From Lachnospiraceae bacterium (GTDB lineage Bacteria > Bacillota > Clostridia > Lachnospirales > Lachnospiraceae), in the NCBI GenBank assembly GCA_902363445.1, contig CABJAB010000007.1, positions 62,001 to 126,000 of the forward strand: a stretch of 64,000 bases of DNA, in the 5' to 3' direction. Numbering within the stretch: position 1 is the first letter of the stretch; the number at the start of each line of letters is the position of its first letter. A program made the position numbers and the translations under genes. The notes under the pieces are model-generated. The model saw only the letters and a program-made list of their open reading frames with translations. It did not search any database and was not told where the DNA came from. Shown here one piece after another: positions 52,270 through 61,308 of this stretch.

Positions 52270-54561
52270 ATGGTTACTTTATGGAAACACGGCGCCTACC
52301 TCATAGACGGTATGGAGCTGATTGAAGATGATATAGACTGTGCGGCACGGCTGAGCGCGCGCCTGGGGGCATGCCCTGACAAAAAAGAGGCGGTCCGGAA
52401 TACAATGGCATATGGGATTCTGGAAGCGCATAATACCTCCGGCAGCATGGAGAAATTAAAGATAAAGTTTGATAAGCTGACATCCCACGACATCACATTT
52501 GTTGGGATTATCCAGACGGCGCGGGCCAGCGGGCTGGAAAAATTTCCGGTGCCGTATGTACTTACCAACTGCCACAACAGCCTTTGCGCCGTAGGCGGGA
52601 CCATCAATGAAGACGATCACATGTTTGGCCTGACCTGCGCGAAAAAATATGGCGGAGTATATGTGCCGCCCCATCAGGCGGTCATCCATCAGTTTGCAAG
52701 AGAGATGCTCGCGGGCTGCGGCAGTATGATTTTAGGTTCCGACAGCCATACCCGCTATGGGGCGCTGGGAACCATGGCCATGGGGGAGGGCGGCCCGGAG
52801 CTGGTGAAGCAGCTTCTGGATAAAACGTATGATATCAGTATGCCCGGCGTGATCGGCATCTATCTGGAAGGAAAACCGGAAAAGGGAGTGGGCCCTCAGG
52901 ATGTGGCGTTGGCCATCATCGGGGCAGTATTCGCCAACGGATATGTCAACAATAAAGTGATGGAATTCGTAGGCCCCGGAGTAGCGGGACTGAGCGCTGA
53001 TTTCCGGATCGGCGTGGATGTCATGACTACTGAGACTACATGCCTTTCTTCCATCTGGACAACGGATGATAAGATCAAGGAATTTTATGAAATCCACGGA
53101 CGCTCTGAGGAATATAAGGAACTTGCGCCGGGGAAGGTAGCTTATTATGATGGAATCGTCAAAGTGGACCTCAGTTCGGTGAAGCCGATGATAGCCATGC
53201 CGTTCCATCCCAGCAATACGTATACCATTGAAGAGGTAAACGCCGATCTGACTGACGTTCTGGCGGATGTGGAAGAGAGGGCCAGGGTGAGCCTGGGAGG
53301 CGCCGTGGACTTCACGCTTAAGGATAAGGTAAAGGACGGGAAATTCTATGTGGACCAGGGGATCATCGCCGGATGTGCGGGCGGAGGATTTGAGAATATC
53401 TGCGATGCGGCGGACATCCTGGACGGTGCGAGCATTGGAAATGACGCATTTACGCTGAGCGTATATCCTGCCAGTATGCCGATTTATATGGAACTGATCA
53501 AAAACGGCGCGGCAGCCAGACTCCTTCAGACAGGCGCTGTCATGAAGACGGCATTCTGCGGGCCCTGCTTCGGAGCGGGTGATACTCCGGCCAATCAAGC
53601 CTTCAGTATCCGCCACTCCACCAGAAATTTCCCTAACCGCGAGGGCTCCAAGCTTCAGAGTGGACAGATCGCGTCGGTGGCACTGATGGACGCGCGTTCC
53701 ATCGCGGCAACGGCGGTCAACAAGGGCCGTCTTACGCCTGCGACTGATATGGATGTAAACTATACAAAGCCCAAATACTTTTTTGATAAAGAGATCTATG
53801 AGAAGAGAGTATTCGACAGCAAAGGAATCGCGGACCCCTCTGTAGAGATCCAGTTTGGGCCCAATATCAAAGACTGGCCCGCCATGGCGGCGCTGCCGGA
53901 CAACCTTCTGCTGAAGGTAGTGTCGGAGATTCATGATCCGGTCACGACCACCGATGAACTGATCCCTTCCGGGGAGACATCTTCTTATCGTTCCAATCCC
54001 TTGGGACTGGCGGAGTTCACATTATCCAGGAAGGATCCGGAGTATGTGGGCAGGGCTAAGGCAGTACAGGCGGCGGAAAAGGCCAGGATGAACGGTGCGG
54101 ATCCCTGCGAAGCGTCAGAGGAGGTTAAAGAGGCCATGAAAGCGGTTCGGTCCGGATTTAAGGACGCGGACCAGAACAATACAGGAATCGGCAGCACGAT
54201 TTTTGCGGTAAAGCCGGGCGACGGATCAGCCAGAGAGCAGGCGGCGTCCTGTCAGAAGGTGCTGGGGGGCTGGGCGAATATCGCCAACGGATATGCGACT
54301 AAGCGGTATCGCTCCAATCTGATCAACTGGGGAATGCTTCCGTTCATGATAGAGGGAGAGGGACTGCCTTTCCAAAACGGAGACTGGATCTTTGTGCCGG
54401 ACATTCGGGAAGCGGTGCTGCAGAAGAAAGACCGCCTCACGGCTTATGTGACAGGCAGTGGCATGAAAGAATTTGAACTGAAGTTGGGCGAGCTGACCGA
54501 TGACGAACGTCAGATTATCCTGGACGGATGTCTGATCAACTATTACAGAGCATCTAAATAA
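52270..54561 (+). CDS. Aconitase-family hydratase (YbhJ-like)
   Basis: 763-aa iron-sulfur hydro-lyase of the aconitase superfamily. The expected cluster ligands are C369 (AGCAGGG), C430 and C433 (FCGPC), with GSDSHTRYGALGTMAMGEGG upstream. Length and sequence flow resemble the YbhJ subgroup rather than AcnA or isopropylmalate isomerase. The substrate is unknown. GGAGGATGAACC precedes the start. Terminator at 54578. Confidence 0.87.
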   Translation: MVTLWKHGAYLIDGMELIEDDIDCAARLSARLGACPDKKEAVRNTMAYGILEAHNTSGSMEKLKIKFDKLTSHDITFVGIIQTARASGLEKFPVPYVLTNCHNSLCAVGGTINEDDHMFGLTCAKKYGGVYVPPHQAVIHQFAREMLAGCGSMILGSDSHTRYGALGTMAMGEGGPELVKQLLDKTYDISMPGVIGIYLEGKPEKGVGPQDVALAIIGAVFANGYVNNKVMEFVGPGVAGLSADFRIGVDVMTTETTCLSSIWTTDDKIKEFYEIHGRSEEYKELAPGKVAYYDGIVKVDLSSVKPMIAMPFHPSNTYTIEEVNADLTDVLADVEERARVSLGGAVDFTLKDKVKDGKFYVDQGIIAGCAGGGFENICDAADILDGASIGNDAFTLSVYPASMPIYMELIKNGAAARLLQTGAVMKTAFCGPCFGAGDTPANQAFSIRHSTRNFPNREGSKLQSGQIASVALMDARSIAATAVNKGRLTPATDMDVNYTKPKYFFDKEIYEKRVFDSKGIADPSVEIQFGPNIKDWPAMAALPDNLLLKVVSEIHDPVTTTDELIPSGETSSYRSNPLGLAEFTLSRKDPEYVGRAKAVQAAEKARMNGADPCEASEEVKEAMKAVRSGFKDADQNNTGIGSTIFAVKPGDGSAREQAASCQKVLGGWANIANGYATKRYRSNLINWGMLPFMIEGEGLPFQNGDWIFVPDIREAVLQKKDRLTAYVTGSGMKEFELKLGELTDDERQIILDGCLINYYRASK

Positions 54562-54577
54562 AGGATAGCAAAATGGA

Positions 54578-54606
54578 GGATACGGGCAAAACCCGTATCC
54601 TTTTTT
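54578..54606 (+). terminator. Terminator of the aconitase-family gene
   Basis: GGATACGGG/CCCGTATCC with a 5-nt loop, followed by TTTTTT. Confidence 0.92.
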
Positions 54607-54674
54607 GTATGATTTGTTTTTTTCCGGTCAAACTATCTAAGAGTAATAAACAGAATCTGGAAAGGAGCATGTAA

Positions 54675-55730
54675 ATGAAAGGTTATGCAATGCTGGGAAT
54701 AGGGATGACGGGGTGGATAACAAAGAATGTGCCGGAATGCGGACCGCTGGATGCCATCGTAAAGCCTATCGCCCTTTCTCCATGTACTTCCGATATACAC
54801 ACGGTCTGGGAAGGAGCAATCGGGGAGCGGACAGATATGATACTCGGCCATGAAGCCGTGGGAGAGGTCGTGGAGACCGGCGGAATGGTAAAGGATTTTA
54901 AAGCGGGCGATAAGGTGATCGTTCCTGCCATTACCCCGGATTGGGGCTCTCTGGAAGCTCAGGCCGGATTTTCCATGCACTCCGGAGGAATGCTGGCTGG
55001 CTGGAAGTTCTCCAATTTTAAGGACGGCGTCTTCGCGGAATACTTTCATGTGAATGAAGCAGATGCCAATTTGGCGCATCTTCCAGAAGGCGTAAAGGCG
55101 GAGGATGCGGTAATGCTCTGTGACATGGTGCCCACAGGATTCCACGGCGTGGAGCTGGCGGATGTTCAGTACGGGGATACCGTCTGCGTGATCGGTATTG
55201 GGCCTGTGGGCCTTATGGCGGTAGCCGGCGCTTCTTTGAGAGGAGCTTCCCATCTCTATGCAGTGGGCTCCAGGAAAAACTGCGTTCAGGCGGCAAAGGA
55301 ATATGGTGCGACGGATATCATCAATTACAGAGAAGGCGATATCGTAAAACAGATCATGGAAAAAACCCACGGAAAAGGGGTGGATAAGGTCGTGATCGCC
55401 GGAGGGGATGTGGACACCTTTGCCCAGGCAGTCGCCATCCTGAAGCCGGGCGGACGGATTGGAAACGTCAACTATCTTGGAGACGGGGCATATGTAAAGA
55501 TCCCCAGGATAGAATGGGGAGTGGGTATGGGCCATAAGACCATTGCCGGCGGGCTGATGCCGGGAGGCCGTCTCAGAATGGAGAAACTGGCGTCTCTTCT
55601 GGAAACAGGACGCCTGGATACCAGCCGGCTGCTCACCCATCATTTCCAGGGTTTTGAACATTTGGAGGAAGCCTTGCTTTTAATGAAGGATAAACCGGCA
55701 GATCTGATCAAACCGGTGGTATTGATATAG
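54675..55730 (+). CDS. adh: NADP-dependent isopropanol dehydrogenase (medium-chain ADH)
   Basis: 351-aa zinc alcohol dehydrogenase, the same length as the Clostridium beijerinckii/Thermoanaerobacter enzymes. Zinc ligands are C37 (SPCTSD), H59 (LGHEAVGE) and D150. The cofactor fold GIGPVGLMAVAG is followed by VGSRKN, with S199/R200-type residues and Y218, the set that binds the 2'-phosphate of NADP. The loop DIHTVWEGAIG and the C-terminal LLLMKDKPADLIKPVV match this subfamily. It interconverts secondary alcohols and ketones. AAAGGAGC precedes the ATG. Confidence 0.94.
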   Translation: MKGYAMLGIGMTGWITKNVPECGPLDAIVKPIALSPCTSDIHTVWEGAIGERTDMILGHEAVGEVVETGGMVKDFKAGDKVIVPAITPDWGSLEAQAGFSMHSGGMLAGWKFSNFKDGVFAEYFHVNEADANLAHLPEGVKAEDAVMLCDMVPTGFHGVELADVQYGDTVCVIGIGPVGLMAVAGASLRGASHLYAVGSRKNCVQAAKEYGATDIINYREGDIVKQIMEKTHGKGVDKVVIAGGDVDTFAQAVAILKPGGRIGNVNYLGDGAYVKIPRIEWGVGMGHKTIAGGLMPGGRLRMEKLASLLETGRLDTSRLLTHHFQGFEHLEEALLLMKDKPADLIKPVVLI

Positions 55731-55741
55731 ATATAGAAACG

Positions 55742-55777
55742 AAAGGAACCGCTTTTCTATAAGGCGGTTCCTTTTTT
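55742..55777. terminator. Hairpin terminator shared by adh and ogt
   Basis: AAAGGAACCGC pairs with GCGGTTCCTTT, with TTTTTT after it for the plus strand. It overlaps the last codons of the convergent methyltransferase gene, whose stop is at 55757. Confidence 0.88.
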
Positions 55778-56302
55778 GGGGACAAACAGACGGGGTGTAT
55801 CCGCTCCTTCCAGCTGAAGCAGTTTTATTTTCGTTTGGATACCGCCGGCGTATCCGGTCAGGCTGCCGTTTGAGCCGACGACCCGGTGGCAGGGAATTAT
55901 GATTGAGATTGGATTATGTCCGACTGCACCGCCCACCGCCTGTCCGGACATACTTTTTTTGCCCATTCTTGCCGCCGCCTTTCTTGCGATCTCTCCATAG
56001 GAGATTACCTCTCCATACGGGATCTCACATAAAATATTCCATATGACCTGCCGGAATCCACTGCCGATGGGCGCCAGAGGCAATTCAGAAATACCCGGTT
56101 TTCCGCCGTCAAAGTATCGGTCCAGCCATTTTTTGGCAGATTCAAAGACCGGCTTGCCGTCCTCTTCCTCCATGGCTTCGGGAATGGTGCCCCCGTGATA
56201 TTTTTGGCCTTCTATCCATAGACCGGTCAAGTGGCCGCCGTCGTTGTCACATGCCAGAGTGATCACTCCCACCGGAGACAGATACGCTGTCGAATAGTAC
56301 AT
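55757..56302 (-). CDS. ogt: Methylated-DNA-protein cysteine methyltransferase
   Basis: 181-aa suicide repair protein that removes O6-alkyl groups from guanine. The acceptor cysteine is in IPCHRVVGSNGSLTGYAGG, with the helix-turn-helix around IPYGEVISYGEIA. I chose the ATG at 56302 because AAGGAGGG lies upstream. No Ada or AlkB domain. Its 3' end is folded into the shared terminator. Confidence 0.94.
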   Translation of the reverse strand: MYYSTAYLSPVGVITLACDNDGGHLTGLWIEGQKYHGGTIPEAMEEEDGKPVFESAKKWLDRYFDGGKPGISELPLAPIGSGFRQVIWNILCEIPYGEVISYGEIARKAAARMGKKSMSGQAVGGAVGHNPISIIIPCHRVVGSNGSLTGYAGGIQTKIKLLQLEGADTPRLFVPKKGTAL

Positions 56303-56427
56303 AATACCCTCCTTATAACACAGTTCCATTTTCTGTAGTATAGCGCCGGCAGGGATGAAACACAAGCTTCCTTTTCGGGAACGCAGAGATATTCAGAAAG
56401 GATTAAGAATTTTTGGAGCCATATCCC

Positions 56428-56458
56428 TTGACTGGAGTCGGCTCCAGTACGATATAAT
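56428..56458 (+). promoter_or_regulatory. MerR-like promoter of the MoxR operon
   Basis: TTGACT (56428-56433), an over-long 19-nt spacer and TATAAT (56453-56458). The palindrome ACTGGAG-TCGG-CTCCAGT (56431-56448) is centred in the spacer. The 19-nt spacing with a spacer dyad is the hallmark of MerR-activated promoters. No MerR gene lies in the window. Confidence 0.7.
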
Positions 56459-56518
56459 GGAAACCATAAACAGAAATTACAGAAAGTACCGGCATATACG
56501 GCGTGAGGAGAATAGATC

Positions 56519-57451
56519 ATGTATCAGAAAGCGGCGGCGATCATAAATGAGGTAAAGAAAGCGGTCATCGGCAAGGATGTGGTGATCGGCAAGGTATTGA
56601 TGGCAGTCCTGTCGGGAGGGCATATTCTGCTGGAGGACAGGCCCGGAGTCGGCAAAACGACTATGGCTCTGGCTTTTTCCAGAGCCATGGATCTGGAGTA
56701 TAAAAGGATTCAGTTTACACCAGAGGTGATGCCCGCGGACGTAGTGGGCTTTACGATTTATAACCAGGCGGCGGGCAGGCTGGAATATCAGCCGGGGCCG
56801 GCCCTCTGCAATCTGTTCCTGGCGGATGAGATAAACCGCACCAGCTCCAAGACACAGAGCGCTCTTCTTGAGGCGATGGAGGAAGGAAAGGTCACGGTAG
56901 ACGGCGTGACCCATGAAATACCGAAGCCGTATACGGTGATCGCCACACAGAATCCGGCTGGCTCGGCGGGGACACAGCTTCTTCCGGAATCCCAGCTGGA
57001 TCGGTTTTTAGTGAGGCTTTCCATGGGATATCCGACGCTGGAAGAGGAGATCGCCATTTTAAAGACCAAACAGGGAAAAAATCCGCTGGAGGAAGTCTGT
57101 CAGGCGGTGAACGGAACGGAGATTCTCCGAATGCAGGCGCAGGCGGAGAGTGTCTACATCGCGGATGAAATCTATCTATATATTGCCAGGCTGACTGGGG
57201 CGACCAGGAGCCACGCCATGGTCAGGACGGGCATCAGCCCCAGAGGGACCATCGCTTTGGCTAAAATGAGCCGCGCGGCGGCGTGGATATCCGGGCGTGA
57301 TTACGTGGTGCCGGCGGATGTACGGTCCGTATTCTTCGATGTGCTGGAGCACCGCCTTGTTACGGGGCCCCAGGCCAGGCTGAACAACGCCACGGCCCAT
57401 GGGATCTTGGGACAGATCCTGAAGATGGTTCCCGCTCCGAGACTAATTTAG
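56519..57451 (+). CDS. MoxR-type AAA+ ATPase
   Basis: 310-aa AAA+ chaperone-like ATPase. Walker A RPGVGKTTMALAF (about 41-53), Walker B LADEIN, sensor region ATQNPAG and the second-domain RTGISPRGTIAL. MoxR proteins assist maturation of partner complexes, classically with VWA or DUF58 proteins, which fits the next gene 14 nt downstream. GAGGAG precedes the ATG; the promoter is the MerR-like site at 56428. Confidence 0.94.
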   Translation: MYQKAAAIINEVKKAVIGKDVVIGKVLMAVLSGGHILLEDRPGVGKTTMALAFSRAMDLEYKRIQFTPEVMPADVVGFTIYNQAAGRLEYQPGPALCNLFLADEINRTSSKTQSALLEAMEEGKVTVDGVTHEIPKPYTVIATQNPAGSAGTQLLPESQLDRFLVRLSMGYPTLEEEIAILKTKQGKNPLEEVCQAVNGTEILRMQAQAESVYIADEIYLYIARLTGATRSHAMVRTGISPRGTIALAKMSRAAAWISGRDYVVPADVRSVFFDVLEHRLVTGPQARLNNATAHGILGQILKMVPAPRLI

Positions 57452-57465
57452 GAATAGGAGGACCT

Positions 57466-58713
57466 ATGGCCGTTAAGCGTTTAGAATATGGTTTGATCTT
57501 AGTTGGTTTGCTGGTCTTTCATATCTTCTTTGTGGATTATCTCTCCTTTTATCTTCTTTTGTTTTTTTGCTTTCTGCCTATCTTGTCGCTTGTACTGACA
57601 CTCCTTTCCGGAACCAGAGTGCAAGTGAGACTGGAAGCGGGGGCGGAAGGAGGGAGCGGAAACTATACGGTGAAAAAGCGGGAGCCCTTCGCTGTCCGGA
57701 TATGTTTCACCGGAAATTCACGGCTGGGAGGAAAACGCATCCGGGTCAGGATGTCGGTGAAAAATGAGCTGCTGCGGACGGAGGAAACAAAAACATTGGT
57801 TTTTGTCATGGAAAGAAAGAAACAGCTTGTTTCTTTTCCGGCCTCTTCGGAATACTGCGGAAATCTGACCTGCAGAATCCAGCAGGTAAAGCTATTTGAT
57901 TATCTCTGGCTGTTTGCGTTTCCGATAAAGGAAGCCGCGGGGATATGTGCGGCGGTCTCGGTGAAGCCCGATATCCGGCCCTATCAGATGGATCTGCGGG
58001 ATCAGTCGGCCTGGGACTGGGAGTGTGACGAATATTCAGCGGAAAAACCGGGGGACGATCCGGCTGAGCTTTTTGATATCCGGGAGCATCGGGAAGGAGA
58101 CCGGATTTCCAGGATCCACTGGAAACTTTCCAGCAAACGAAATGAGCTGATGATAAAAGAAGGGAGCCTGCCGGTGAGCAGCCGGATATTGCTGGCGCTC
58201 GATTTGACCGGGACGGCAGACAGGGGAGCCCTGGCGGACAGCCTAGTGGAGACGGCTGCTTCTGTATCCTGGTTCCTGACGGAAAAGGGAATCTGCCACA
58301 GAGTGGGATGGTGGCAGGAAGCAGAGACGGGAGGACAATTCCTAGTGCATAAAATAGAGGATGAGGAAGCGTTTCACCAGATGCTGTATGAAATCCTCTC
58401 ATCGGGGAGAGGCTCTGACAGCACAAATGTGATAGCCGGCTGTCTGGAAGAGGAACATCTGTCCAGGATTCTTTATTTCTGCACAGGGCTTACGGAAAAA
58501 GAGGCTGTTTTTTTATGCGGAGAGAAAGAAACTGCTTCCGTCAGCATCTTTCAGATGAAGAAAGCGGAGGTTTCCGACAGAGGACCTGGCGGAGGGAAAA
58601 ATGGCTCTGAACTCAGAGAAGCAGGCAGAGCCGCAGCGGAGAGTCTGGGGGCGGAATGGAGAGTATTGAAAGAGGGACGGCAGGCAGAGGGGATGAAGGG
58701 TTTTGAGATCTGA
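57466..58713 (+). CDS. DUF58 protein
   Basis: 415 aa. Two N-terminal membrane helices (about 9-28 and 30-45) are followed by a soluble part. The DUF58 signature is EKPGDDPAELFDIREHREGDRISRIHWKLSSK (about 195-225), and a von Willebrand-like region follows. Normally works with a MoxR ATPase and a transglutaminase-like membrane protein, all present here in order. GGAGG precedes the ATG. Confidence 0.9.
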   Translation: MAVKRLEYGLILVGLLVFHIFFVDYLSFYLLLFFCFLPILSLVLTLLSGTRVQVRLEAGAEGGSGNYTVKKREPFAVRICFTGNSRLGGKRIRVRMSVKNELLRTEETKTLVFVMERKKQLVSFPASSEYCGNLTCRIQQVKLFDYLWLFAFPIKEAAGICAAVSVKPDIRPYQMDLRDQSAWDWECDEYSAEKPGDDPAELFDIREHREGDRISRIHWKLSSKRNELMIKEGSLPVSSRILLALDLTGTADRGALADSLVETAASVSWFLTEKGICHRVGWWQEAETGGQFLVHKIEDEEAFHQMLYEILSSGRGSDSTNVIAGCLEEEHLSRILYFCTGLTEKEAVFLCGEKETASVSIFQMKKAEVSDRGPGGGKNGSELREAGRAAAESLGAEWRVLKEGRQAEGMKGFEI

Positions 58714-58731
58714 TCTATAGGAGGACCGCTT

Positions 58732-61218
58732 GTGAGGAACAGGAAAAAGAAACAGAAGGCCGCGGGGCTTACCATAGGAGAGGCCAGGATCGCTTCGGGA
58801 AAGCGGGCGCAGTTCGTCCGTTATTTTTCCTGCTTATTTTTAGTGATGCTGGGAAGCCTGGGGGCTTTCGGGAGCTTCTTTTCTGGATTTTCTTTTTCCT
58901 TTCCGCCGGGGTACGCAGCAGGCACTGTGGCAGCAGCGTCTGTGATCCTTACCTTTTTCTTTTTTTCCAGGAAGAAGCGGCTGATCTGTCTGTCCGCTGT
59001 ACTGGCTGTATTTGTATGGACAGGATATCTGCTGAAGGACAGCTTGTGGCAGGGGATTCTCTTTATTTTCAACGATATCATACAAGTATATGTGGACAAT
59101 TCAAACTTTGATATGCTGCCGGTCATGACCGGCCTGGCATCAAATGCGGAAACTGCCCAGATGTGCGCTATTGCGGCGTCCTATGTTATGGCGGTGCTCG
59201 TATTTCTTCTGGTGGTCTTCCTTACGGCCAGAAGGAAACGTTACCTTCTCTGCATCACCGCGACGATTCCTTTTTTTGGGGCGTCTCTGGTGGTTGGCAA
59301 GATACCGGATTATAGGTGGATGGCTTTGCTTTTCATATTCTGGGCGCTGGTGGTCTGCGACGGAGTATCCCTCAGAGGGACCGCGGCCGCCGTGCTGACG
59401 GCGGTGTTTGCCGCAGCGCTTTTATGTATCGGCCTCGTATTTCCGGAGAAAAACTATGAGCGCTCTGGGATGGTTGAAAATCTGAGGCTGGGAATATTGG
59501 ACGGAGGTGATATCTCAGCCGTATTCAGAGGCGGGGGCATTGCCGGGATGACAAGCAGAGTGAATCTGCAGTCGTCGGGAGATTTGAGCTTTACGGGAAA
59601 GACCATGCTTAAGGTGAAAACGGCGAAGAAAGACATTGACTATTTGAAAGGATTTGTCGGCAGCGTCTATACCGGCCAGACATGGGAGGAGCTTCCGGCT
59701 GAAAAATACGAGGAGCTGGAGGAGATACTGGGGGATAAAAAGGTTCAGAATTTCCCTTATTGGTTCAGCCGGTTATTGGATTGCGGGGAAGACTATGAGG
59801 TATATGCGTACGACCTGACGGTCCATAACGTAGGGACGAATCCCCGGTGTATCTATGTTCCATATGGACTCGTCAATCTGCCGGAAGAGCTTACCTCGAT
59901 GGAGTTTATCGGAGACACGGGACTGCGTTCGGGAAATTCTCTCTTTGGCACGCAGTATTACAGATTGCAGGCCCAGACCTTCAGCGAACAGCACTTATAT
60001 ATGAGCCTGTATGACAGAATTGTAAGCCGGTATCTTCCAAAGGAAATGAGAAACGGGGTAGAATTAGATGAGCTGGGTCTTGGATCCCTGGAGGAGAGCC
60101 TGGAAGAAAATCTGGAAGGAGGAGATGGAAGGTGGCTTCCGGAAAAATGGAACGTCACAGAGCAGATTCTTTCCATAATGACGCCGGAACAGCAGGGATT
60201 CGTATGGTCCGCCCAGAAATACAGGAATTTTGTCTATGACACTTATACAGAAGTACCGGAGGAACTGGAGACGTTCCTGGATGAATATCGGGAAGCCAAT
60301 GGCCTGACGGCTGAGAATTATCCTTATCCAAGAGCTTTTGCAGATGCGGTAGTAAATCAGGTGCAGAGCGTGAACACGTATACGCTGACCCCGGGGCTCA
60401 CCCCGGAAGGGAAGGACTTTGTGCAGTATTTTCTGACAGAAAACCATCAGGGCTACTGCAGACATTTCGCCTCCGCGGCAGCTCTTCTTCTGCGCTCGGC
60501 GGGAGTGCCGGCCAGATATGTGGAGGGCTATGCGGTATCGCCGGAGGCGGAAACAGATGAGGACGGCTGGATTCGGCTTCCCGATTCCAGCGCTCACGCC
60601 TGGGTGGAAATCTATGTGAGCGGTATGGGCTGGATACCGGTGGAGACTACCGGGGCGGTAAGAGAAGATATCCGGTTTCTGACAGGGATCGAGGATGTGC
60701 CGGAGGAGACAGAACCTGAGACGGAGGCTCCGGAAGAGACTGAGACATCGGAAGAAACCACATCTGCCCAGGCCGGCCGGGACCAGCAGACAGAGAATGA
60801 AAAAGACAAGGATAATCCGTCCGGAGTCGGAGCAGCCAGGCTGGCAGTTATGGGCGCGGCAGGGATGACCTTTGCGGTAACAGTGGGGGCGGCCGGTCTT
60901 GGGCTGAACCGGAGGCTTCGGCTCCGTATGCGGGCGAAACGTTTTCGCCGGCAAAACCGAAACAAGGCAGCGCTGTCCGTATATGCTTACATCATGGAAC
61001 TGGCCTCGCCGGGCAGCGGATCTGGGAAGGAGGAACCGCTGCCCATACCGAATGAGATTCACGGACTGGCGGCAAAAGCGCGGTTCAGCCAGCACAGGAT
61101 AACGGAAGAAGAGCTGCAGGAGATGCTCAAGCACGCGGAAATCCTGAGGACAGAATTAGAAGAGGGGCTGTCCGGTATGAGGCGTATCCATGCGAAATAT
61201 ATCCGCGGTCTGTTTTGA
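58732..61218 (+). CDS. Transglutaminase-like membrane protein (TgpA-like)
   Basis: 828 aa, GTG start. Six or so membrane helices (to about residue 250) precede an extracytoplasmic transglutaminase domain with catalytic C576 (QGYCRHFASAAALLLRSAGVPARYVEGYA), a histidine in SAHAWVEIYV and the terminal strand WIPVETT. A Glu/Thr-rich linker (about 655-700), another membrane helix (about 705-725) and a cytoplasmic C-terminal DUF4129-like helical domain follow. Part of the MoxR-DUF58 operon. Its substrate is unknown. Confidence 0.9.
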   Translation: MRNRKKKQKAAGLTIGEARIASGKRAQFVRYFSCLFLVMLGSLGAFGSFFSGFSFSFPPGYAAGTVAAASVILTFFFFSRKKRLICLSAVLAVFVWTGYLLKDSLWQGILFIFNDIIQVYVDNSNFDMLPVMTGLASNAETAQMCAIAASYVMAVLVFLLVVFLTARRKRYLLCITATIPFFGASLVVGKIPDYRWMALLFIFWALVVCDGVSLRGTAAAVLTAVFAAALLCIGLVFPEKNYERSGMVENLRLGILDGGDISAVFRGGGIAGMTSRVNLQSSGDLSFTGKTMLKVKTAKKDIDYLKGFVGSVYTGQTWEELPAEKYEELEEILGDKKVQNFPYWFSRLLDCGEDYEVYAYDLTVHNVGTNPRCIYVPYGLVNLPEELTSMEFIGDTGLRSGNSLFGTQYYRLQAQTFSEQHLYMSLYDRIVSRYLPKEMRNGVELDELGLGSLEESLEENLEGGDGRWLPEKWNVTEQILSIMTPEQQGFVWSAQKYRNFVYDTYTEVPEELETFLDEYREANGLTAENYPYPRAFADAVVNQVQSVNTYTLTPGLTPEGKDFVQYFLTENHQGYCRHFASAAALLLRSAGVPARYVEGYAVSPEAETDEDGWIRLPDSSAHAWVEIYVSGMGWIPVETTGAVREDIRFLTGIEDVPEETEPETEAPEETETSEETTSAQAGRDQQTENEKDKDNPSGVGAARLAVMGAAGMTFAVTVGAAGLGLNRRLRLRMRAKRFRRQNRNKAALSVYAYIMELASPGSGSGKEEPLPIPNEIHGLAAKARFSQHRITEEELQEMLKHAEILRTELEEGLSGMRRIHAKYIRGLF

Positions 61219-61245
61219 TTTAAGCTGAATTTAAGGTTATCATAT

Positions 61246-61251
61246 TATAAT
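61246..61251 (+). promoter_or_regulatory. -10 element before the DUF4353-like gene
   Basis: TATAAT 57 nt before the start, inside an AT-rich stretch. No good -35 box was found at the expected spacing. Confidence 0.4.
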
Positions 61252-61308
61252 CCTCCCAAGAAAGAAGAAATAGCAGCAGCCGTTTTGGAACGAAAAAGGA
61301 GGATTTGA

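Noticed and set aside
52732..53934. 400-aa minus-strand ORF opposite the aconitase-family gene
   Set aside because: Antisense shadow; no ribosome site or family features.
60064..61134. 356-aa minus-strand ORF opposite the transglutaminase gene
   Set aside because: Antisense shadow, Arg/His/Pro-biased composition as expected for reverse reading of a GC-rich gene.
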